Shown in pieces: positions 51,643 through 60,341 of a stretch of 64,000 bases of DNA. The stretch's first letter is position 1. The number at the start of each line of letters is the position of its first letter. Under the pieces are notes generated by a model. It was not told the origin of the DNA. It saw only the letters and a list, made by a program, of their open reading frames with translations, and made no database searches. Origin of the DNA: Streptomyces minutiscleroticus (lineage in GTDB: Bacteria > Actinomycetota > Actinomycetes > Streptomycetales > Streptomycetaceae); assembly GCF_014650875.1 (NCBI RefSeq), contig NZ_BMVU01000001.1:682001-746000 (forward strand). The letters run 5' to 3'. The translations under genes and the position numbers were made by a program.

Positions 51643-52512
51643 TCACTTCCCCTCCAGCGCCCCCCGGACCACGTCGGGCGCGTTCGAGATGATGCCGTCC
51701 ACCCCGTAGCCGGCGACCCGCCGCGCGCTGTCGGCGTCGTTCACCGTCCAGGTGAGGATCTCCAGCGGTTCGTCGTGCGGCCCGTCGAACGCGTGGATCG
51801 CGGCGACGTACCCGGTCGAGATGGTCGTGTGCGAGGCGTTGACCTGGTCGACGAAGTCCGCGTACGAGGCCAGGTCGGCGACCGGAGGGGTGCCCAGGAG
51901 GGCCGTCCTGACGGACGGCTTCAGCTCGTGGACCGTCCGGACGCTGTCCGCGCTGAAGCTCTGGACCACCAGCCCGCGCGCGTGGGCGGGTCCCAGCCAC
52001 CCCTTGTTGGCGAGCAGCTTCAGGGTCTCCTGTTCGATACCGGGGTAGAGCTGTGGATTCTTGAGTTCCAGGACGAGCTTCTGGTGGTTGCGGGAGACGC
52101 GGTCCATGTACTGCCTCAGGGTCGGCACGCGCGCGCCCGCGTACTGCGCGCCGAACCAGCTGCCGGCGTCCAGGCGCGCGATCTCCGCCGCGGTGAAGTC
52201 CTTCACCTTCCACGGGGCCCGGTCCGGGTAGAGCTCCTCCGCGTCGGTCGTGCGCTTCAGGTTGTCGTCGTGGATGACGACCAGCTCGCCGTCCCTGGTG
52301 CGCTGGACGTCGTTCTCCACCCAGCGGAAGCCGAGTTCGGCCGCCTTGTCGACGGCGGCCAGGGTGTTCTCCGGTGCGTAGGCGGAGGCCCCGCGGTGCG
52401 CGACGATCAGCGTCCCGGACCCGGTCGCCGCCTGTGCGGGCGAGGAACCGAGGACGAGGGTCACGGCCCCCAGGAAGGCGGTGACCGTGGCGGCGGCAGC
52501 GCGCGCGTTCAT
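51643..52512 (-). CDS. Secreted glycerophosphodiester phosphodiesterase
   Basis: A 289-residue exported enzyme releasing glycerol 3-phosphate from deacylated phospholipids or teichoic-type polymers. Residues 1-28 are a signal peptide ending in AQA. The GDPD TIM barrel follows: LIVAHRGASAYAPENTLAAVDKAAELG with catalytic His, WVENDVQRTRDGELVVIHDD with metal ligands Glu and Asp, then LVLELKNPQ and VVQSFSADSVRTVHEL, ending with TWTVNDADSARRVAGYGVDGIISNAPD. ATG 52512 has GAGGAG 6 nt upstream. Phosphate-starvation control (PhoP) is common for such genes, but I see no clear PHO box. Confidence 0.92.
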   Translation of the reverse strand: MNARAAAATVTAFLGAVTLVLGSSPAQAATGSGTLIVAHRGASAYAPENTLAAVDKAAELGFRWVENDVQRTRDGELVVIHDDNLKRTTDAEELYPDRAPWKVKDFTAAEIARLDAGSWFGAQYAGARVPTLRQYMDRVSRNHQKLVLELKNPQLYPGIEQETLKLLANKGWLGPAHARGLVVQSFSADSVRTVHELKPSVRTALLGTPPVADLASYADFVDQVNASHTTISTGYVAAIHAFDGPHDEPLEILTWTVNDADSARRVAGYGVDGIISNAPDVVRGALEGK

Positions 52513-52626
52513 ACGTACTCCTCGCGTCGAACGATCACGGACCGTTCCAGGGTGGCAGCGGAATGTCATGTTTCGAGGGCGTCGGGTGGCCGTAATTGCA
52601 TGGACTTGACCAAACACGCACACTGG

Positions 52627-52644
52627 TGCCTCACAAGTGAGGCA
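52627..52644. promoter_or_regulatory. Palindromic candidate operator
   Basis: TGCCTCAC-AA-GTGAGGCA: 8-bp perfect arms with a 2-nt centre. It lies in the 276-bp divergent region, 115 nt from the phosphodiesterase start and 145 nt from the MHYT start. The region around it is relatively AT-rich. The core TCACAAGTGA also occurs at 42887-42896 upstream of the DUF1772 gene. Confidence 0.55.
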
Positions 52645-52788
52645 AGCGCGTGATTCTTTGCCGAAAACTCGTTCGTGCGTTCCCCGGCGGGTCGTACTGT
52701 CTGCCTCACCCCGGGTGCCCTCCGGTGATCCAGGGGCGAGAGGGCACAAGAGGGTTCAGGGACGCGACAAGCGGGAGGGCGGCCGCGC

Positions 52789-53664
52789 ATGCAGGGCACC
52801 GTCGACGGATTCAGCTATGGACTCGTCACGCCGCTGGTCGCGTACGTCATGGCCTGCCTGGGCGGGGCGCTCGGCCTGCGCTGCACCGCACGGTCCCTCC
52901 AGGCCGCAGGGCGCCGGCGGGCTGGCTGGCTGGCGCTCGGCTCGGCGGCGATCGGCTCCGGCGTGTGGACGATGCACTTCGTCGCGATGATGGGGTTCAG
53001 CGTCGTGCAGACCCCGGTCCACTACGACGAGCTGATCACCTTCGCGAGCCTGGCCGTCGGCATCGGCATGGTCGGCATCGGCATCTTCATCGCCGGCTAC
53101 TGGGGCGCGTCGGGAAGGGCCCTGTTCACGGCCGGTGCGGTCACCGGCCTGGGGATCGCGTCGATGCACTATCTGGGAATGGCCGGTATGCGTCTCAACG
53201 GGACGCTGGAGTACAACACCCTGACCGTCGCCGCGTCGGTCGTCATCGCCGTCGTCGCCGCGACCGCAGCCCTGTGGGCGACCGGGCAGTCCAAGGGCCT
53301 CCTGTGGAGCATCGGCGCCAGCCTCGTCATGGGGCTGGCCGTCACGGGCATGCACTACACCGGCATGGCCGCGCTCGACGTCCACCTGCACCGCGCCGCG
53401 GGCGACCCGGCCGGGGAGTCGGCCGCGGCCCTGCTGGCGCCCATGATGGTCGGCCCCCTCGTCTTCCTGGTCCTGGCCGGCGTCGTGGTGATCTTCGACC
53501 CGGCCGTCGTCACGGGCGGGGCCGACCGCGCCCCCGTCGACCGCAGGCCCGGCATCCCCGCCCACACGGCCGTCGCGCACACCGCGCGCCGCACCCCGGC
53601 CCGTCGGCTGCGCCGCCGCGGCACCGCCCGGCACCCCGGCTCCCGCAGCCCGCAGAACTGGTGA
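52789..53664 (+). CDS. MHYT-domain membrane protein
   Basis: A 291-residue integral membrane protein with seven predicted helices and repeated MHYT motifs: [11 protein letters not shown] (about 61-71), [11 protein letters not shown] (about 124-134) and [11 protein letters not shown] (about 187-197). MHYT domains are proposed to coordinate copper and sense O2, CO or NO. Here there is no GGDEF, EAL or kinase output domain; the C-terminus (about 245-291) is a short basic tail. ATG 52789; upstream GGGAGG 8-13 nt before. Ends 40 nt before uvrB, whose promoter lies in that gap. Confidence 0.92.
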   Translation: MQGTVDGFSYGLVTPLVAYVMACLGGALGLRCTARSLQAAGRRRAGWLALGSAAIGSGVWTMHFVAMMGFSVVQTPVHYDELITFASLAVGIGMVGIGIFIAGYWGASGRALFTAGAVTGLGIASMHYLGMAGMRLNGTLEYNTLTVAASVVIAVVAATAALWATGQSKGLLWSIGASLVMGLAVTGMHYTGMAALDVHLHRAAGDPAGESAAALLAPMMVGPLVFLVLAGVVVIFDPAVVTGGADRAPVDRRPGIPAHTAVAHTARRTPARRLRRRGTARHPGSRSPQNW

Positions 53665-53674
53665 CCGGAGCCGG

Positions 53675-53697
53675 TTGTCAGTGCGGGGTCGTACGGT
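53675..53697 (+). promoter_or_regulatory. DNA-damage (RecA-NDp/PafBC-type) promoter of uvrB
   Basis: TTGTCAGTG (53675-53683), 8-nt spacer, TACGGT (53692-53697): a full match to the actinobacterial RecA-independent damage promoter TTGTCRGTG-N8-TAnnnT. The -10 ends 7 nt before ATG 53705, so the transcript should start at or within a base or two of the start codon. Confidence 0.85.
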
Positions 53698-53704
53698 GGA
53701 TGGC

Positions 53705-55834
53705 ATGCGGCCCGTAACCAAGATCGAACGCACGGTGGCACCCTTCGAGGTCGTCAGCCCCTACCAGCCCAGCGGCGACCAGCCGACCGCCATCGCCGAG
53801 CTCGAGCGGCGCGTCCGCGCGGGTGAGAAGGACGTCGTCCTGCTCGGCGCGACCGGCACCGGCAAGTCGGCGACCACCGCGTGGATGATCGAGAAGCTCC
53901 AGCGCCCCACGCTCGTGCTGGCGCCCAACAAGACGCTGGCCGCCCAGCTGGCCAACGAGTTCCGCGAGCTGCTGCCGAACAACGCCGTCGAATACTTCGT
54001 CTCGTACTACGACTACTACCAGCCCGAGGCGTACGTCCCGCAGTCGGACACCTACATCGAGAAGGACTCCTCGGTCAACGAGGAGGTCGAGCGGCTGCGC
54101 CACTCCGCGACGAACTCGCTGCTCACCCGCCGCGACGTCGTCGTGGTCGCCTCCGTCTCCTGCATCTACGGCCTGGGCACGCCGCAGGAGTACGTGGACC
54201 GCATGGTCCCCCTGCGGGTGGGCGACGAGATCGACCGGGACGAGCTGCTGCGCCGCTTCGTCGACATCCAGTACACGCGCAACGACCTGGCCTTCGCCCG
54301 CGGCACCTTCCGCGTCCGCGGCGACACCATCGAGATCTTCCCGGTCTACGAGGAGCTGGCCGTCCGCATCGAGATGTTCGGCGACGAGATCGAGGCGCTG
54401 TCCACGCTGCACCCCCTCACCGGCGAGGTCATCAGCGACGACCAGCAGCTCTACGTCTTCCCCGCGTCCCACTACGTGGCGGGCCCGGAGCGCCTGGAGC
54501 GGGCCGTCAACGACATCGAGAAGGAGCTGGAGGAGCGCCTCGCCGTCCTGGACAAGCAGGGCAAGCTCCTGGAGGCCCAGCGGCTGCGCATGCGCACCAC
54601 GTACGACATCGAGATGCTCCGCCAGATCGGCACCTGCTCCGGCGTGGAGAACTACTCGATGCACTTCGACGGCCGCGAGCCCGGCTCCCCGCCGAACACG
54701 CTGCTCGACTACTTCCCCGACGACTTCCTGCTCGTCATCGACGAGTCGCACGTCACCGTGCCCCAGATCGGCGCCATGTACGAGGGCGACGCCTCCCGCA
54801 AGCGCACGCTCGTCGACCACGGCTTCCGGCTGCCCTCGGCGCTGGACAACCGCCCGCTGAAGTGGGAGGAGTTCCAGGAGCGCATCGGCCAGACCGTCTA
54901 CCTGTCGGCGACCCCCGGGCAGTACGAGCTCTCGCGCGCGGACGGGCACGTCGAGCAGATCATCCGCCCCACCGGCCTCGTCGACCCCGAGGTCGTGGTC
55001 AAGCCCACCGAGGGCCAGATCGACGACCTGGTGCACGAGATCCGCACCCGCACCGAGCGGGACGAGCGCGTCCTGGTCACCACGCTCACCAAGAAGATGG
55101 CCGAGGACCTCACGGACTACTTCCTGGAGCTCGGCATCCAGGTGCGCTACCTCCACAGCGACGTGGACACGCTGCGCCGCGTGGAGCTGCTGCGCGAGCT
55201 GCGGGCCGGTGAGTACGACGTCCTGGTCGGCATCAACCTCCTGCGGGAGGGCCTCGACCTGCCCGAGGTCTCCCTGGTGGCGATCCTCGACGCCGACAAG
55301 GAGGGCTTCCTGCGCTCCGGGACCTCCCTGATCCAGACCATCGGCCGCGCGGCGCGCAACGTCTCCGGCCAGGTCCACATGTACGCCGACAAGATCACCC
55401 CGGCGATGGAGAAGGCCATCGACGAGACCAACCGGCGCCGGGAGAAGCAGATCGCGTACAACAAGGAGCGGGGCATCGACCCGCAGCCGCTCCGCAAGAA
55501 GATCAACGACATCGTGTCGCAGATCGCCCGCGAGGACGTCGACACGGAGCAGCTGCTCGGCACGGGCTACCGCCAGTCCAAGGACGGCAAGGGCGCGAAG
55601 GCCCCGGTCCCGGCGCTCGGCAAGGCAGGCAAGGGCACGAAGGCCGCGAAGGGCAAGGCAGCGGTGCCGACCGACCGGCCGGCGGCCGAGCTCGCCGGGC
55701 AGATCGAGGACCTGACGAACCGGATGCGGGCCGCCGCCGCGGACCTGCAGTTCGAGATCGCCGCCCGGCTGCGCGACGAGGTGTCGGAGATGAAGAAGGA
55801 GCTGCGCCAGATGAAGGAGGCGGGCCTGGCCTGA
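53705..55834 (+). CDS. uvrB: Excinuclease ABC subunit B
   Basis: A 709-residue helicase-like subunit of the UvrABC nucleotide excision repair nuclease. Walker A GATGTGKS is at 48-55 and the damage-probing beta-hairpin is [21 protein letters not shown] (about 100-120). Downstream are [40 protein letters not shown] (Walker B) and [33 protein letters not shown] (motifs V/VI region). The C-terminal UVR domain [35 protein letters not shown] binds UvrC. A Lys/Gly/Ala linker near 630-660 precedes it. The start is ATG 53705 on the leaderless model; ATG 53675 would lie inside the promoter. Confidence 0.97.
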   Translation: MRPVTKIERTVAPFEVVSPYQPSGDQPTAIAELERRVRAGEKDVVLLGATGTGKSATTAWMIEKLQRPTLVLAPNKTLAAQLANEFRELLPNNAVEYFVSYYDYYQPEAYVPQSDTYIEKDSSVNEEVERLRHSATNSLLTRRDVVVVASVSCIYGLGTPQEYVDRMVPLRVGDEIDRDELLRRFVDIQYTRNDLAFARGTFRVRGDTIEIFPVYEELAVRIEMFGDEIEALSTLHPLTGEVISDDQQLYVFPASHYVAGPERLERAVNDIEKELEERLAVLDKQGKLLEAQRLRMRTTYDIEMLRQIGTCSGVENYSMHFDGREPGSPPNTLLDYFPDDFLLVIDESHVTVPQIGAMYEGDASRKRTLVDHGFRLPSALDNRPLKWEEFQERIGQTVYLSATPGQYELSRADGHVEQIIRPTGLVDPEVVVKPTEGQIDDLVHEIRTRTERDERVLVTTLTKKMAEDLTDYFLELGIQVRYLHSDVDTLRRVELLRELRAGEYDVLVGINLLREGLDLPEVSLVAILDADKEGFLRSGTSLIQTIGRAARNVSGQVHMYADKITPAMEKAIDETNRRREKQIAYNKERGIDPQPLRKKINDIVSQIAREDVDTEQLLGTGYRQSKDGKGAKAPVPALGKAGKGTKAAKGKAAVPTDRPAAELAGQIEDLTNRMRAAAADLQFEIAARLRDEVSEMKKELRQMKEAGLA

Positions 55835-55890
55835 CCGGCCGGGCCGTACGGCTCCCGACCGGCCCGGCGGCCGGACCGTAGGATTCCGGG

Positions 55891-55962
55891 CCTGACCGGC
55901 CTGACCGGCCTGACCGGCCTGACCGGCCTGACCGGCCTGACCGGCCTGACCGGCCTGACGGG
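55891..55962. repeat. 9-bp minisatellite downstream of uvrB
   Basis: CCTGACCGG repeated seven times exactly plus one altered copy (CCTGACGGG). It starts 57 nt after the uvrB stop, whose own end (GGCCTGGCCTGACCGGCC) resembles the unit, so the array may have grown from it. The rest of the 55835-56180 gap holds a repeated GTACGGCTCCCG word (55847 and 55970) and the presumed TerD promoter; TAGGGT at 56119-56124 is a possible -10. Confidence 0.92.
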
Positions 55963-56180
55963 TAGAACGGTACGGCTCCCGGCGGAACGGCCCACGTGCG
56001 GGCGGGCTCTCCCGGGCCCGCCCGCACCGCGTGTACGGGTGCCCGGCGCGTACGCGGGCTGTGTTGCAAGACCGACACAAAGTGCGACGTGAGCTACGGC
56101 ACCGTCGGCGCCGCTGCGTAGGGTTCTGGTCAACCGCACGACGTGCGGCAACAGGGGAACGGCACGAGAGGGGACGGCAC

Positions 56181-56759
56181 GTGACGGTCAACATGACCAA
56201 GGGTCAGGCCATCAGTCTGCAGAAGAACGACGGGGGCACCCTGACCGCGGTGCGCATGGGGCTCGGCTGGCAGGCGGCCCCGCGGCGCGGCCTGTTCGGC
56301 TCGCGCACCCGGGAGATCGACCTCGACGCCTCCGCCGTGCTGTTCGCCGACAAGCAGCCGGTCGACGTGGTGTTCTTCCGCCACCTCGTCAGCGACGACG
56401 GCTCCGTGCGGCACACCGGCGACAACCTGGTCGGCGGCGCGGGCCAGGGCGGCGACGACGAGGCCGTCCTCGTGGACCTCGCGCGCGTCCCGGTCCACAT
56501 CGACCAGATCGTCTTCACCGTCAACTCCTTCACGGGCCAGACGTTCCAGGAGGTGCAGAACGCGTTCTGCCGCCTGGTCGACGAGACCAACGGCCAGGAG
56601 CTGGCCCGCTACACCCTGGCCGGCGGCGGCCAGTACACGGCGCAGATCATGGCGAAGGTGCACCGCGCGGGCCAGGGCTGGCAGATGACCGCCCTCGGCA
56701 CCCCGGCCAACGGCCGCACCTTCCAGGACCTGATGCCGGCGATCCTGCCGCACCTGTAG
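56181..56759 (+). CDS. TerD-family protein
   Basis: A 192-residue TerD (tellurium-resistance/stress) protein. Pattern: MTKGQAISLQKNDGGTLTAVRMGLGWQAA, REIDLDASAVLFADKQPVDVVFFRHLVSDDGSVRHTGDNLVGG, DDEAVLVDLARVPVHIDQIVFTVNSFTGQTFQEVQNAFCRLVD and GWQMTALGTPANGRTFQDLMPAI. The Asp-rich DLDASAVLF and GDNLVGG/DDE residues form the two Ca2+ sites. TerD proteins act in envelope-linked stress and differentiation in Streptomyces. GTG 56181 is used; ATG 56193 is conceivable. The next gene encodes a TerD-related fusion 44 nt later. Confidence 0.93.
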   Translation: MTVNMTKGQAISLQKNDGGTLTAVRMGLGWQAAPRRGLFGSRTREIDLDASAVLFADKQPVDVVFFRHLVSDDGSVRHTGDNLVGGAGQGGDDEAVLVDLARVPVHIDQIVFTVNSFTGQTFQEVQNAFCRLVDETNGQELARYTLAGGGQYTAQIMAKVHRAGQGWQMTALGTPANGRTFQDLMPAILPHL

Positions 56760-56803
56760 GCGGCCGGCCGAGCGGCGCGAGAGCGACGGGGGGGACGAAG
56801 GCG

Positions 56804-58906
56804 ATGACGGCCGAACTGGTCCGGGGGCAGAACCATCCGCTCTCCCGGGCCCGACTGGAGATCCGGGTGTCGGCCGGCGGACCGGTCGTGGCGGGCGCCG
56901 TGCTCTGCGACGAGCACGGCAGGGCCGCCGGACCCGAACAGGTGGCCCACCCCGGGGCGCCCGTACTGCCCGGTCTGGAGGTCTCCCGGCAGGCCGCCGC
57001 CGACCACCGCCTCGCGGTCGACCTGGACGTCCTCCCCGAGGCCGTGCACCGGGTCGACGTGCTGCTCGCCCTGCCCTCCGGTGCCGGCGGCCCGGCCCGC
57101 TTCGGCGCCGTCGCGGCCCCGTTCGTCGCGGTCACCGGAGTCGACGGCACCGGGATCGCCAGTTACACCGTCACCGGACTCGACTCCGAGACGGCCGTCG
57201 TCGCGCTGGAGCTCTACCGCAGACAGGGCGCGTGGAAGGTGCGCGCCGTCGGCCAGGGGTACGCGGGCGGCCTCGCCGAGCTCCTCACCGACCTGGGCCT
57301 GGCGGACCGGGCCCACCGGATCGCCGGGGACGTCCACGAGGCGGTGGCCCGGGGGATCGCCCGCTCGGTGCCCGCGCCGCACCCCGCCGGGAGCAGCGAC
57401 CTGCTGCGGCAGCCGGCGGCACCGGCGGCCGCATCCGACCAGGGCGGCGCCACGCCGCACGGCGCGCCCGGCCCCGTACCGCCCCAGCCGGTTCCTCCGC
57501 AGCCGCCCGGCTCCCCGTGCGGTCCCCAGAGCACCCCGGCGTCCGGCACCCCGCAGCCCGGCCGCCCCGCGGACCCCACCGGGCCCGCGGCTCCCCGGCA
57601 GCCGGACCCCGCCGCCCCGCAGCCCGGGCACCCCGCGGGAACCGGGCGGTCCGCCCCGGCCGCCGCGGCCGGACCCGGTGGCGGCCGCATCGACTACAGC
57701 CATCCGGGACGGCGCCCCGCCGCGGCCCCGACGCCTCAGCCGGCCGCACCGCAGACCGGCCCGGACGGGCCCGCACGGCCCGTCGCGGGCGACGCGACCG
57801 GCTGGTCCATGGACGAGCGGCTCTACAACCAGGTGTGGGGCATGTTCGAGGACCTGGCCCGCGCCACGGCGGCGTACCGCAGCGCCGTCGACTTCGCCGA
57901 GTCGCGCAGGGAGCAGGAGCTCGACAAGGTCCTGTCCGACCCGCGCAGCCGTATCGGCGGCCGGGGCGACGCCGCGCGGGAGGCGGCGCGCGCGAAGCAC
58001 GACCAGCTCGTCGACCGGGCCAGGGAGGCCCTGGACCGCGACCTCGCCCAGCTCACCGCCGAGGCGGAGGTCGTCGAGCCCGCCCTCCCGCCGGCGTACG
58101 CGGGCTGGGACAACCCGGTCTGGCACGGCTACCGGGTGCCCATGGAGCTGCCCATGGCCCTGCGCCTGGGCGATCTGCGGCTGCCCGAGAGCGGCGGCCT
58201 GCGCATCCCGATGCTGGTCCGGCTGCCCCTCGAACGCGGCCTGTGGATCGACAGCGGGCGCGCCGCGTCGCCGGAGGGGATGTCCGCCGATTCCGGTACG
58301 GTGCGCCGGCTCGCCATGGACACGGCGGTGGCGCACGCGGCGCGGCTGCTCGCGGTGCACCCGCCGGGCGAGTTCGCCGTGCACGTCGTCGACGCCGCCG
58401 GTGCCGGCGCCCCCTCCCTCGCGCCCCTCGTGCGCACCGGCGTGCTCGCCGGAGCGCCGGCCACCGGGGCCGCCGGGGTGGACGACGTCCTGACCCGGCT
58501 CACCGAGCGCGTCGACCTGGTGCAGATGGCGGTGCGCGGCGGCGCGGCCGACGCCCTGCCGCCGGGCCTGGACACCGCCGCACAGCTGCTGATCGTCAAC
58601 GACTTCCCGCACGGCTTCGACGACCGCGCCGTGACCCGGCTGCGCTACCTCGCGGACGAGGGCCCGGCGGTCGGCGTGCACCTGATGCTGGTGGCCGACC
58701 GGGAGGACGCCGCCGCGTACGGGCCGCTGCTCGACCCGCTCTGGCGCTCGCTGCTGCGGCTGACGCCGGTCGCCGACGACCATCTGATCGACCCCTGGGT
58801 GGGGCATGCGTGGACGTACGAGCCGGCGCTCGTGCCGCCCGGCAGCCAGGTGCTGGAACAGGTGCTGACCCGGCTCGCCGAGACCCGCCGCTCGTGGGGC
58901 CGCTGA
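56804..58906 (+). CDS. Large TerD-related protein with FtsK-like region lacking Walker A
   Basis: A 700-residue protein in three parts. Residues 1-185 are a diverged TerD domain (LVRGQNHPLSRARLEIRVSAGGPVVAGAVLCDEHGRAAG, ASYTVTGLDSETAVVALELYRRQGAWKVRAVGQGYAGGL). Residues 190-325 are a Pro/Ala/Gly linker. Residues 335-440 are helical coiled coil (LYNQVWGMFEDLARATAAYRSAVDFAESRREQEL). Residues 440-700 follow FtsK/EccC-type ATPase order (RIPMLVRLPLERGLWIDSG, then LLIVNDFPHGFDDRAVTRLRYLADEGPAVGVHLMLVADR). The first should contain GxxxxGK[ST] but has no lysine or P-loop, so ATP hydrolysis is unlikely. ATG 56804 follows GGGGGG-ACGAAGGCG. Likely operon with the TerD gene upstream. Confidence 0.8.
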   Translation: MTAELVRGQNHPLSRARLEIRVSAGGPVVAGAVLCDEHGRAAGPEQVAHPGAPVLPGLEVSRQAAADHRLAVDLDVLPEAVHRVDVLLALPSGAGGPARFGAVAAPFVAVTGVDGTGIASYTVTGLDSETAVVALELYRRQGAWKVRAVGQGYAGGLAELLTDLGLADRAHRIAGDVHEAVARGIARSVPAPHPAGSSDLLRQPAAPAAASDQGGATPHGAPGPVPPQPVPPQPPGSPCGPQSTPASGTPQPGRPADPTGPAAPRQPDPAAPQPGHPAGTGRSAPAAAAGPGGGRIDYSHPGRRPAAAPTPQPAAPQTGPDGPARPVAGDATGWSMDERLYNQVWGMFEDLARATAAYRSAVDFAESRREQELDKVLSDPRSRIGGRGDAAREAARAKHDQLVDRAREALDRDLAQLTAEAEVVEPALPPAYAGWDNPVWHGYRVPMELPMALRLGDLRLPESGGLRIPMLVRLPLERGLWIDSGRAASPEGMSADSGTVRRLAMDTAVAHAARLLAVHPPGEFAVHVVDAAGAGAPSLAPLVRTGVLAGAPATGAAGVDDVLTRLTERVDLVQMAVRGGAADALPPGLDTAAQLLIVNDFPHGFDDRAVTRLRYLADEGPAVGVHLMLVADREDAAAYGPLLDPLWRSLLRLTPVADDHLIDPWVGHAWTYEPALVPPGSQVLEQVLTRLAETRRSWGR

Positions 58907-58932
58907 CACGCTCCGACGAACTGTCAAGGTTT

Positions 58933-58962
58933 TACAAACCGGTTCTGAGCAGCAGGTTTGTA
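58933..58962 (+). terminator. AT-rich hairpin with T-rich tail
   Basis: TACAAACC (58933-58940) and GGTTTGTA (58955-58962) with a 14-nt loop, followed by TCTTTCTTTACT. It begins 27 nt after the TerD-fusion stop. The whole 58925-59000 stretch is conspicuously AT-rich; it may also contain the terC promoter (TACTTT near 58978). Confidence 0.6.
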
Positions 58963-59190
58963 TCTTTCTTTACTGAATACTTTACCTTTCCTTGGTGAAG
59001 CGGGTACTGTTGTCCGTGCGGAGGGGAGTACTCCCTGACAACTGCGGCGCACCCGTCAGTACGGATCCGACCGGATCCCGGGGCGTCGGCCCGCGACGCA
59101 CGGCGCATCCCGCGTCCCGCGCGTCCCGGGTGGAAGAGACCTCCGGCAGCGACGACGCTGTACATGCCGTTACGTACTGCCGGAGGCGCA

Positions 59191-60180
59191 GTGGATGTAT
59201 CCCTGACCCTGTGGGTTCTGACGATCGTGGGCCTGGTGGCCCTCATCGCGGTCGACTTCTTCATCGGCCGCAAGCCCCACGACGTGTCGATCAAGGAAGC
59301 AGGTATCTGGACGGTCGTCTGGATCACCCTGGCGTGTCTGTTCGGCCTGGGGCTGTTCATCTTCGGAGGGGGGCAGCCGTCCGGCGAGTTCTTCGCGGGC
59401 TTCATCACCGAGAAGTCGCTGAGCGTCGACAACCTCTTCGTCTTCGTCCTGATCATGACGAAGTTCGCGGTGCCGTCGCAGTACCAGCAGCGCGTCCTGC
59501 TCGTCGGCGTCCTGATCGCGCTCGTGCTGCGGGCCGTCTTCATCGCCGCGGGCGCCGCCATCCTCGCGAGCTTCTCGTGGGTCTTCTACATCTTCGGCGC
59601 CTTCCTCATCTACACGGCCTGGAAGCTGATCCAGGAGGCAAGGGCCGACGAGGAGGACGAGGAGTACGAGGAGAACCGGCTGCTCAAGGCCGCCGAGCGG
59701 CGCTTCGGCGTGGCGGACCGGTACCACGGCACGAAGCTGTGGATCGAGCAGAACGGCAAGCGGGTCATGACCCCGATGCTGGTCGTCATGCTCGCGATCG
59801 GCACCACCGACGTGCTCTTCGCGCTGGACTCGATCCCGGCGATCTTCGGCCTCACGCAGGACCCGTACATCGTCTTCACGGCCAACGCGTTCGCCCTGAT
59901 GGGTCTGCGCCAGCTGTACTTCCTCATCGGCGGACTGCTCAAGAAGCTGGTCCACCTCAGCTACGGCCTGTCGGTGATCCTCGGCTTCATCGGCGTGAAG
60001 CTGGTGCTGCACGCGCTGCACGAGTCCGGGGTCCACGTCCCCGAGATCTCCATCCCGGTCTCCCTGGGCGTGATCTGCGCCGTCCTGGTCGTCACGACGA
60101 TCACCAGCCTGATCGCCTCCAAGAAGGAGGCGGAGGCCCAGGAGTCCGCGAAGAGGAGCGGGCAGGACATCGACGCCTAG
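59191..60180 (+). CDS. TerC-family membrane protein
   Basis: A 329-residue TerC/Alx-type integral membrane protein with about nine helices. Marks: LTLWVLTIVGLVALIAVDFFIGRKPHDVSIKEAG, the FITEKSLSVDNLFVFVLIMTKFAVP motif with conserved Glu, Asp and Asn, LRAVFIAAGAAILASFSWVFYIFGAFLIYTAWKL, VMLAIGTTDVLFALDSIPAIFGLTQDPYIVFTANAFALMGLRQLYFL and VILGFIGVKLVLHAL. TerC proteins take part in Mn2+ export, metal loading of exoenzymes and tellurite resistance, and work with TerD proteins such as those just upstream. GTG 59191 has GGAGG 5 nt upstream. Confidence 0.95.
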   Translation: MDVSLTLWVLTIVGLVALIAVDFFIGRKPHDVSIKEAGIWTVVWITLACLFGLGLFIFGGGQPSGEFFAGFITEKSLSVDNLFVFVLIMTKFAVPSQYQQRVLLVGVLIALVLRAVFIAAGAAILASFSWVFYIFGAFLIYTAWKLIQEARADEEDEEYEENRLLKAAERRFGVADRYHGTKLWIEQNGKRVMTPMLVVMLAIGTTDVLFALDSIPAIFGLTQDPYIVFTANAFALMGLRQLYFLIGGLLKKLVHLSYGLSVILGFIGVKLVLHALHESGVHVPEISIPVSLGVICAVLVVTTITSLIASKKEAEAQESAKRSGQDIDA

Positions 60181-60186
60181 CCGCGC

Positions 60187-60254
60187 CGGACCCCGGAGGC
60201 CGGGGTCCGACGGGCGGGGAAGCGGTACGCGGCACGGCGCCGGGTACCGCTTCC
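60187..60254 (+). terminator. Double hairpin after terC
   Basis: First stem CGGACCCCGG-agg-CCGGGGTCCG (60187-60209, 10 bp). Second stem GGAAGCGGTAC (60218-60228) with GTACCGCTTCC (60244-60254, 11 bp). Both are perfect and begin 7 nt after the terC stop. Confidence 0.8.
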
Positions 60255-60341
60255 GGCGTTCCGGAGCGTGGCGTGGCGGGCGAGTCCGGGGCGCCGTCCG
60301 GCCGGGGTGCGGGGCCCGTTCACCTCTGCGACGATCGCTGC

